DNA from: Sycobia sp. Sy_11
Lineage: Eukaryota; Arthropoda; Insecta; Hymenoptera; Epichrysomallidae
Direction of reading: 5' to 3'
Assembly: GCA_018907035.1 (NCBI GenBank)
Contig: JACCIC010000376.1
Location: forward strand, 1-64,000
Length of the DNA stretch: 64,000 nt
In this document: positions 57,992 through 64,000 of the stretch, one piece after another
Layout of the letters: each line of letters begins with the position of its first letter
Numbering within the stretch: position 1 is the first letter of the stretch
Program-made: the position numbers and the translations under genes
Notes under the pieces: generated by a model
The model's database searches: none
Seen by the model: the letters and a program-made list of their open reading frames with translations, nothing else
What the model was told of the DNA's origin: nothing

Positions 57992-60900
57992 AGTACTAGT
58001 ACTAGTACTTACACTATGTCACGCACACACACATATAGTAAGGTCGACCTCTGTGTCGACGGTGACCAAACCTTGCCGCTATATTCGCAGCAAGACTTGT
58101 ACGGGAGCGGGCACCCGATTCACGCAGCACAGTGCTCCAACGTCTTGGACACGGGAGCAGCCCACGCCCCGTGCGCGTCAGGACAGCTCTCGAGGAGGAG
58201 GATTGTCGCCGGGGTGCCCACCCAGAGCTCGTATGTGCTCAACACAGACAGCGCTCTTGCGTGTCTGGTCCGTTGTCACCCGCGCCGATTAAGCACGTAC
58301 ACGCTTACGCACGCCAACACCAAACACAGCGATTCTCCTTTCGCTACACAACACAATTCGCGCAATAATTTCAAACAACGCGACCGAAATACAACCGCCA
58401 CACAAATAGAGCGTTTTGCACTCAACGCGAGAACACTCGAATGCTAGAAGGACTTTACACCTCGACGAGAACAGATGAGCATCCTTCAAGCGTTTTATCG
58501 AGACTGCCTTGTTTCTGATTGCAAGCGTTAATTCTCTCCGAGACGGTCTCAATCTGTTTCCCCTCTCCCGGAGGGTCACTCAGGTCGAACTCTACAAAAG
58601 AGGGCCGCCCACGCGCCGGTTCTCGAATCATCTACCTGAACGGAGGCCGGGCTCGACCATAACCATACCATTTGGGCCTTCTTCTCGTTAAGGTGAAAAC
58701 TTTACACCCTCGCCTATTTCCAAATTATCTTCTAACGACATATTATAAATGCCAGCTGCAGCTCCGACATGACGTACTATAATGAACGTCGTGTTTCCCA
58801 TATGTTTTTCAGGGACGCAGCTGCCGCTCCTTACTAGCTGGTCTGTACGATTTTACATTTGCACACAATAAAATTTCATAATAAAATGTTTTATATTTTT
58901 TTTTCTTCTTTTTTTTTTCTTTCTTATTGTGAGCAAATAGTAAGCAAACAAATTCCAGATTTTAAACATAAATCATGCTATCCTTTGCTTTTATTAAATA
59001 ACTTACCTACATTATTACTATTTTTAAAGAAAATTTGAATGTTATTGATGGATTTAAGGAAGGATAAATAAAAGCAGAGTTATATAAGCTTCTAGTAAAC
59101 AAATCTTTAATGTACGATTAACTGATCTAGCGAATACAAAGGATAATGAACAGGTCTAGCAAAGCACGTCTAGTTAGTGTAAGACTATAGAACGAACTGA
59201 GCGCGTCGTGAGGCTGCAAAGGGCGGCCGAGCGGCGCGTCAATACACACACATGTATGTACTCAACAAGCATCGCGCCACGAGGACGCTGCGCATAACGC
59301 TAATTCCAACAGTTATCTTTCCGAAAATTTCTATTAATTCTTTCCGAAAATCCTCTAACAGATAGTAAAACAATAATTTTGCCCCTATTATCTTCAAATC
59401 TTACATTATGTCTATTTTCGGTATTATAACGATCAAACAATCTTTCTACAATGAATTTGTCAAAATTGCTTTTTGAACCATTGGTTAAATATCATTGATA
59501 TTTAAGAGATATTTTGATAATATCTCTACAATTATTCCAAAAGTTTTTGTGGATGAAATGATGGATGTTTTTAATTTTGTGCATGACAGAATTAAATTTA
59601 CAAGAGAGGTTGAGGTTAATAATCAGTTGAGTTTTCTGGACATTAATGTCATTAGATGTAGTAATAATTAGGTGAAACATAATTGGTACAGAAAGCCAAC
59701 TTGGTCAGGTAGGTTTTTAGATTTTAATTCACAACACCAATTCGGAAACAAAATTGGAGTACTGGAGGGTGTCATTGACAAAGCAATAAAATTGTCACAT
59801 AAAGATTTTAGACAAAATAATTTACAGATAGTAAGAGAAACTTTCATTAATAATGGTTATCCAATTGAATTTATTAATAGATTAATTGCTGAGATTGTTT
59901 GAGATTTATAATACCGAAAATAGACATAATGCACGAGTTGATATTAACAGAGGCAAAATTATTGTCTCACCATATGTTAGAGAATTATCTGAAAGAATTA
60001 AAAGAAATTTTCGGAAATATAACATTCAAATTTTCTTTAAAAATAGCAATAATTTAAGTAAGTTGTTTAATAATTGCAAAGATAGGGATGATTTATGCTT
60101 AAAATCAGGAGTTGTTTACAAGATTAATTGCATGGATTGTGATAAATACTATATTGGACAAACAGGTAGATATTTAAAAAAGAGAATTTATGAACATAAA
60201 TATAGTTTACGTAGCTCACATATTACTTCCGGTTTAAAAGAGCATTGTTTAAAGTTTTTTTATTCTTTTGATTTTGTGAATGTGGATATTTTGAAACATG
60301 GTATTAATAATAAGTATAAAAGCGAGAGTCTTGAAAGTATTCACATTTCCAGGAATCGGAATAATGTGAATTTAATGTTATAGTCTAGTAAATTAGACAA
60401 TATTTATCATTCCTTATTAAATTGTTGGTTTTGACCAATTTGTGTAGAGGGTGAATTTAGATTTAATTTACTAAATTTTGTAGTGGGGATAAGGTATATA
60501 TAGATTAGAATATAAGGTTTAGTTTAGTCCCTGATGAGGAGCCGCAGCGAGCTCGAAACGTTGGACTGGATCTTCAATTAGGTAAGGGTGTTGAGGACAG
60601 TTACATTGCGCTTTATTAACAAAATTTTTTCAGCTAATATTTTATTTTCAGATTAGTCTACAGGGGTGACTGGTTATAGAATCATATGGTGAAGTTAATT
60701 TGAGTGAGAGAAGTGTCGGGCGTAGTTTCAAAAATTTAAATGTGGTGATTTTGACATCGAGAACAAAACACGCAGTGGAAAGCCCAGAGTGTATGGTGAC
60801 ACAGAATTGGAAGCTTTACTGGAGGAAGATCCATGCCAAACGCAAGAAGAACTTGCACAAGAGTTAGAAGTCACTCAGCAAGCTATTTGACAACGTCTCC

Positions 60901-63044
60901 AAGCCCTGGGTATGGTCCAGAAGTAAGGGAATTGGGTTTCTCACGAATTGAAGCTAAGAGGCGTCGAGTGTCGCTTATTCGCTTGCGAACAATTGCTCAT
61001 AAGGCAAAATATCAAAGGATTTCTGCATTGAATCGTGACGGGAAATGAGGAGTGGATTCACTACGATAACCCAAAGTGTACGAAGCCATGGAGTAAGCCC
61101 GGGCATGCCTCTACTTCGATGACCAAGCCAAACGTTCATGGCAAGAAGCTAATGCTGTGCATTTGGTGGGATCAGCTTGGAGTAATTTATTACGAACTAC
61201 TTCAACACAATCAAACCGTTACCGGGAAACGTTACCAACAACAGCTGATGCAATTGAGCCGAGCATTAAAGATTAAATGCCCACAATATGCCAAAAGGCA
61301 TGATAAAGTCATTTTTCAGCATGACAACGCTCGGCCACATGTTGCAAAAATCGTAAAGGAAACGTTAGAAGCATTGAATTGGGACGTCCTATCTCACCCG
61401 CTGTATTCAAAAGACATTGCTCTTTCAGACTACCGCCTATTCCGGTCGATGACTCATGAGCTGTCTGTGCAGCACTTCACTCCTTACAAGGAATGGAAGA
61501 AATGAGTCAATTCGTGGATCGCCTCAAAAGACGAGCATTTTTTTAGACTAGGTATCCACTTGCTGCCCGAAAAATGGTCAAAAGTAATAGAAAGTGATGG
61601 GCAATCTTTTGAATGACATTATTAGTATCTTTTTTTACAATAAATTCTTATTTCTTTATAAAGAAAACGGCGGAAACTTATTTGTACACCCAATAGTTCC
61701 GCAGAACGATTGACCAAAGTAAGTAACCGCGCCGTAAGTTTGGCTCCTCTAATATTCTAAGGAGCCGATGTCGACTCATAGATATATATTAGCCTACGCA
61801 CTTAAGCGAATGCTGTGAAGTCCATATTGAAGGATAGAGAACGGCCGGGAGTTGTTCTTTCTTTCTTGTTCCGGAGAAAGAGTAGGGAGGCAGCCCAACA
61901 ATAACAATGATGTAGAGCGTATAAGAAACGTTTATATCTGTTGAGCATATTTCTACTGCTATTGACCCCTACTTTCTTTTTCTCGCCACTTCCTCGCTTG
62001 TAAGAGAGAGACAACACGATTCTGTATTGCTCTCACTCTGCTTTAGACTTCAACTCTGTTCTCAGAATACGTGGTCTCTATATAAGCCTCTCTCTCTCTG
62101 TCTCTCTCTCTGTATATGTATGTGTATGTATGTGTTTGTATAACACGCTCATGTATGTCTATCTGTGTAGATACAAAAGATTAAGAAATAGTTGAAGATA
62201 GTTTTTGTGTTTTGTAATGGATTTTACAATTTTGTTTATCTGCAAGTTGCAAGCCCTGCTCCGAGGTAACCCCTTAAATTTTGTAAAAACATGTTTGATA
62301 CTAAATGTAAAGGAGGGAGAGAACTTACGTCTCGCGACATTGCCCAGTTCGAAATCTACGATTTCAAGTTTATAGGCTGGTATATGCCTAAGCTGTTTCG
62401 TTTAGTTCTTGAAGATGAACCAGAGCGGTTCAGAACGTCGGACATTAAAGGTGAATTTAAATTTAAGGTTGTATGTGCAATCAGGTTATCGTTTACTGAC
62501 ATACAATATAGATTATTATATTTTTATTTTTTAATTTTTAATGTAATTTAATTTTTATTTTGTAGTTTAGTAGTAATTTCGATTCAGATTATACGGGGGT
62601 GATTATAAGTAAAGACAGTCTGACTGTCGTTATATTAGTATAGTACATTATTGTATAAAGACTATGAAACGGATAAAAATCTTTCTTAATTTAAATAACA
62701 ATTTATAATTCCTGGATATAATTAATCAAATATGACCGAGTGAATATTTTCATCAATAATGTACTCTGAATGAAAAAATATTTATGTTATAAATTGATAT
62801 TTATTAAAAAAATAAATAAATATAATTACCAATAATAAGGATCGTTATATTGTATTAATGTACCAGGATTTGGTAAACCATCGTTATCTAGTTTATCAGT
62901 TAATCTAGAATCTAGGGGATCTTTAGCAAAATAATCTGTTGAATCTTCTAATTCAATAAATTCTGACTTGTATATCATACCGTGAGCAAAACCTCTTTCA
63001 TACGATGCTTTATTAATTATCATAGCATCTTCCATATCATACCC
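49109..63044 (-). CDS. POLR1B: RNA polymerase I second-largest subunit (RPA2/RPA135), C-terminal third
   Basis: Six exons in minus order: 63044-62830, 50355-50217, 50121-49965, 49881-49628, 49544-49380 and 49321-49109. They join in phase to 380 residues. The 5' exons lie beyond the right edge. Landmarks: [22 protein letters not shown] (active-site hybrid-binding region), [86 protein letters not shown], and a C-terminal zinc finger (CKKC...CRLC). The ending [17 protein letters not shown] is Pol I-like and separates it from RPB2 and RPC2. The subunit forms part of the catalytic cleft of nucleolar Pol I. The acceptor of exon 49544 (TGTAAG) is weak. Intron 62829-50356 is 12.5 kb and full of transposons. 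Confidence 0.95.
50870..51700 (+). mobile_element. mariner relic 1 in the POLR1B intron
   Basis: Transposase debris: the HTH region ([23 protein letters not shown]), a LGITQQAIS block, a WWDQKGIIY block and [16 protein letters not shown] with a catalytic Asp, ending with [15 protein letters not shown]. The right end GGAAACTTACTTGTACAC looks like a mariner terminus and resembles that of the copy at 61.7 kb. The TGDEKW region is deleted, several stops are present, and no left terminus is seen. Confidence 0.8.
51960..52450. other. GA/G microsatellite and unidentified repeat debris
   Basis: (GA)n then G-run at about 51975-52010, followed by a GC-richer 300-bp segment without a convincing frame. 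TATGGTTTCATGTCACTATTTT is tandemly doubled near 52405-52445. I cannot name the source. Confidence 0.4.
52800..53350 (-). pseudogene. gypsy gag remnant
   Basis: Plus-strand text near 52840-53080 (ATTACGCTTCG, GGTCTCGAGCTCTATTAGCTT, GAAGTAGTTTCCTATATAG, GAATACGTAATCACACGTTG) aligns with the young gypsy gag at 23970-24190 (ATTTCGCTCCG, CTCTCGAGCAAGCTCGATTAG, AACACGTAGTCACGTGTTG). It is diverged and frameshifted. Confidence 0.6.
53729..54885 (-). mobile_element. mariner relic 2 in the POLR1B intron
   Basis: Inverted ends: GTTCAAATAACAAGACAAC at the left against GTTCAAATAATAAGGTGAT read from the right. On the minus strand it keeps the HTH part ([34 protein letters not shown]), and [16 protein letters not shown] with a catalytic Asp. 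Frameshifts and deletions break it. Its termini differ from the other copies, so it is a different mariner family. Confidence 0.85.
55160..55696 (+). repeat. 60-bp satellite array, copy B
   Basis: About nine 60-bp units (box ACACCTGGACATCGTATTC, TACCGTCCGAACACGAAACT, GTAGAAGTCGTC), the same family as 560-1575. Two frames stay open across it. One gives 20-residue repeats around [19 protein letters not shown] (from 55195 on), the other around [18 protein letters not shown] (from 55179 on). A mariner element cuts the last unit. I regard the frames as consequences of a period divisible by three, unless transcription is shown. Confidence 0.85.
55697..56475 (-). mobile_element. mariner with internal deletion
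   Basis: Terminal repeats: GGTCCCAGAAGTACCTGGCC at the left against GATCCCAGAAGTACCAGCCT read from the right. The remaining transposase (frame 56388-55861, 175 codons) covers the catalytic domain: [13 protein letters not shown] with the first Asp, [11 protein letters not shown] with the second, and [16 protein letters not shown] with the third. The N-terminal HTH is deleted next to the 5' end. It inserted in the satellite array. Confidence 0.88.
57123..57166 (-). ncRNA. hammerhead-ribozyme-like motif (minus copy)
   Basis: On the minus strand: stem I GTCC/GGAC, core CTGATGA (57161-57155), an extra G, stem II GAGT/GTTC (with G-T pairs) around CGCAGCGA, then GAAA, ACGT and T. All invariant core bases are present. 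The extra nucleotide between core and stem II and the GTT cleavage triplet are atypical. Confidence 0.55.
57293..57586 (-). pseudogene. Penelope-like GIY-YIG endonuclease fragment
   Basis: 97 residues with [17 protein letters not shown] (the GIY-YIG core, with Gly of YIG replaced by Arg), then [12 protein letters not shown] and [16 protein letters not shown]. The second copy at 60.1 kb has YYIGQTGR at this place, so this copy has lost a key glycine and its upstream reading frame. Confidence 0.85.
57591..58935. other. unassigned segment between two Penelope-like pieces
   Basis: Includes the (CA)n tract 57897-57988 and a GC-rich section, 58020-58700, whose open frames (for example 58016-58447) I cannot assign. 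The two Penelope-like pieces it separates overlap by about 20 bp (AAACAATTC near 57560 and AAACAAATTC near 58950), so this is not a simple clean insertion. Confidence 0.4.
57897..57988. repeat. (CA)n microsatellite
   Basis: 46 uninterrupted CA units, followed by three TAGTAC-like repeats. Confidence 0.95.
58935..59490 (-). pseudogene. Penelope-like element, pre-endonuclease part (minus copy)
   Basis: Minus-strand translation gives [16 protein letters not shown]..., [15 protein letters not shown] and NRNFRKDN, matching [23 protein letters not shown] and KRNFRKYN in the plus copy at 59.9 kb. It is split by a solo LTR at 59046-59311. Confidence 0.75.
59046..59311 (-). mobile_element. solo LTR with 5-bp target duplication
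   Basis: 266 bp running TGATGGATTT...TTCCAACA on the plus strand, hence TGTTGG...CATCA on the minus. GTTAT directly flanks it on both sides (59041-59045 and 59312-59316). It sits in a Penelope-like sequence whose two halves join correctly without it. A relative lies at 14755-14956. Confidence 0.88.
59560..59902 (+). pseudogene. Penelope-like RT C-terminal region
   Basis: [19 protein letters not shown], a TAG at 59669-59671, then [32 protein letters not shown] and [13 protein letters not shown]. These are standard landmarks of the thumb region of Penelope-like reverse transcriptases. One stop and a frameshift near 59890 break it. Confidence 0.85.
59886..60383 (+). CDS. Penelope-like GIY-YIG endonuclease domain (open, 165 codons)
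   Basis: Open frame containing [28 protein letters not shown], then the endonuclease [20 protein letters not shown] with R and a KKRIYEHK helix, and a conserved tail ([21 protein letters not shown]). GIY-YIG nucleases nick target DNA for Penelope-like integration. The catalytic Arg after GQTG and the His of YEHK are present. It lacks its own start, being the 3' end of a longer ORF. Confidence 0.85.
   Translation: MLRLFEIYNTENRHNARVDINRGKIIVSPYVRELSERIKRNFRKYNIQIFFKNSNNLSKLFNNCKDRDDLCLKSGVVYKINCMDCDKYYIGQTGRYLKKRIYEHKYSLRSSHITSGLKEHCLKFFYSFDFVNVDILKHGINNKYKSESLESIHISRNRNNVNLML
60526..60567 (+). ncRNA. hammerhead-ribozyme-like motif (best copy)
   Basis: Stem I AGTCC/GGACT (60526-60530/60563-60567, five pairs), core CTGATGA (60531-60537), extra G, stem II GAGC/GCTC (60539-60542/60551-60554), GAAA (60555-60558), self-complementary ACGT (60558-60561), and T at the cleavage position. 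All core nucleotides of a hammerhead are present. The extra base before stem II is the one deviation. Confidence 0.6.
60680..61697 (+). mobile_element. mariner relic 3 in the POLR1B intron
   Basis: HTH remnant near 60690-60870 ([14 protein letters not shown]), [18 protein letters not shown] with Asn before the usual DE(K/E)W context, [29 protein letters not shown] with the second Asp, and [16 protein letters not shown] with the third. The right terminus GGCGGAAACTTATTTGTACAC is present. The left terminus is not found at the boundary with the Penelope-like end. Stops and frameshifts occur at about 60889, 61046 and 61505. Confidence 0.85.
61700..62290. other. unassigned segment with (CT)n tract
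   Basis: Moderate GC, with a CT/GT-rich stretch at 62085-62140. The frames here are short and low in complexity. I see nothing I can name. Confidence 0.4.
62400..62700 (+). repeat. Penelope-like terminal repeat with degenerate hammerhead motif
   Basis: CTTGAAGAT (62408 on), stem GAACC/GGTTC, then AGAACGTCG; then GTTGTATGTGCAATCAGGTTATCG, the ACGGGGGTGATTATAAG box, GACAGTCTGACTGTCG and TAAAGACTATGAAACGG. Core substitutions (CTTGA, AGAA) predict loss of ribozyme activity. Confidence 0.55.
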
Positions 63045-63884
63045 CTAAAAATTTAAAAATAATTTTTAATTATATAAACATTGTAAATAATTAAATTTTA
63101 ATTTGTGATTCTTATAATACTATGTCGGGAGTGAATTCAAGTTATAAGTGTTCTTAGAGGGTGTTTTTTCTAATTATTGGTCGCTATACAAATTATCGTC
63201 CACTTATATTATGATTTCGTTCATAGAAATAAAATTTGAAAGTACAGAATCAATGTAATCTACAATAACCTATGCTGGTATTTAATCTGCATACTCATCG
63301 GGTGTAATTTGGCGATGTATGTTTAATTTTATTAAGTTCACGATGAAATCGATAATAATCTATTCGGTATGTGATTATCACACAGGTAGAAATAATTTTG
63401 CTTTGCACCGTAAAAAATACATTATTTCAAAAAGTGTCCATCGCTAAACTATCGTCTACAGCTGACCGTAAACACAAATATCTATAAGAGAGCAACTCGA
63501 TAGACAGATGAAATTTCGAATTAGCAAGTAAAAGTAATTCCAATATGAGCCGCAGAAATACAAACGCAGAAATTTCGATGTTGAAGTTCCCATTAGTATG
63601 TAATTGCATGGTACAGGAAGTTGCATGCTTGATTACATCTACTTCGCAGACTTCCAACTTAGATTAGGTCGAATGCAATTTGTTGTTAGACCAAGCAACT
63701 GAATGAGCGACTCCAAGACAAACATTGCCTCTGACTCCTGGTTAAGAGTGCGTACGCGAGTCTGAGTTCCATACAGTATGAGAACGGTAACTTACGCGGT
63801 TGCAAGAATATTGCACATTCGCTTTTGTACGTGCTTGCTATTTAACTATTACCAGGGAGTAGCACAACCTGAGCGACCAAGCGC
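63045..63884. other. POLR1B intron, left part of the next intron
   Basis: Ordinary AT-rich sequence with no gene, repeat or structure I can name. The next upstream POLR1B exon lies past the window edge. Confidence 0.5.
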
Positions 63885-64000
63885 CGACTGCTCGTCCGTT
63901 CCCCCCGAAGCAGGTCGGCCCCGTTACTTCCCAGGAGATCGATAACCTTGAAGAATAAACCAAAATTCGAAAAGAATACCTGAGATTACTTCGGCAACGC
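63885..64000 (-). repeat. dispersed repeat shared with 7888-8000, runs off the window
   Basis: Its reverse complement, starting at the last base, reads GCGTTGCCGAAGTAATCTCAGG..AACGGGGCCGACCTGCT, matching 7888-8000. Confidence 0.55.

Larger units (their letters stand above)
59490..60680 (+). mobile_element. Penelope-like element, 3' part (plus copy)
   Basis: In order: RT C-terminal region, GIY-YIG endonuclease, hammerhead-like motif and terminal boxes. It begins head to head with the minus copy at a small palindrome (59506-59526: GAGATATT, TTGAT, AATATCTC). A mariner follows directly at its right side. Confidence 0.8.

Noticed and set aside
57894..58292. 132-codon ORF with Thr-His repeats
   Set aside because: It begins in the (CA)n tract, and the remainder overlaps another open frame; no family resemblance.
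1..64000. tRNA, rRNA or snRNA genes
   Set aside because: I scanned for A-box/B-box pairs and cloverleaf-like stems and found none convincing; tRNAscan-SE would settle this.

Overview
This window is eukaryotic nuclear DNA from an insect. It is AT-rich, with GT-AG introns, dinucleotide microsatellites and a dense layer of transposable elements. The mix (mariner, Penelope-like, Ty3/gypsy, BEL/Pao, Ty1/copia) and the host protein sequences fit a hymenopteran, possibly an ant. That is an inference from style, not a database result.

Host genes are few. (1) A small unidentified multi-exon gene lies on the minus strand at 4700-6260. Its last two reading frames are separated by only 2 nt, or it carries a frameshift. 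(2) The complete V-type H+-ATPase subunit H gene (VhaSFD/ATP6V1H) lies on the plus strand at 34188-44810: eight exons joining without a break to 483 aa. (3) The 3' third of the RNA polymerase I second-largest subunit gene (POLR1B/RPA2) lies on the minus strand at 49109-63044: six exons, with its 5' part beyond the right edge. VhaSFD and POLR1B converge tail to tail across 4.3 kb.

Layout. 1-3.6 kb: microsatellites and a 60-bp satellite. 3.8-7.6 kb: the unidentified gene, bracketed by copies of a terminal-inverted-repeat (TIR) element. 7.9-14.6 kb: a decayed minus-strand gypsy copy with an internally deleted BEL/Pao element (two LTRs) nested in it. 14.6-18.6 kb: LTR fragments separated by (AT)n tracts and a 79-bp tandem repeat. 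18644-28120: a very young Ty3/gypsy element with almost identical 0.95-kb LTRs, inserted in an (AT)n tract; its pol has one in-frame stop. 28.2-33.4 kb: a decayed copia with a mariner inserted in it. 33.6-34.0 kb: a TIR element just upstream of VhaSFD. Introns of VhaSFD hold Penelope-like and foldback elements. 45.1-48.9 kb: LTR-promoter-like DNA with structured hairpin repeats and a 1.1-kb foldback element. A 12.5-kb POLR1B intron holds four mariner relics, a second 60-bp satellite array, gypsy gag debris and Penelope-like copies in opposite orientations with GIY-YIG endonuclease ORFs.

The most interesting signals are hammerhead-ribozyme-like motifs at the ends of the Penelope-like copies, a set of four hairpin repeats with one double compensatory change, a repeated association of TGT...ACA LTR ends with (AT)n tracts, and a 60-bp satellite whose frame-preserving period keeps long 20-aa-periodic ORFs open in two frames.
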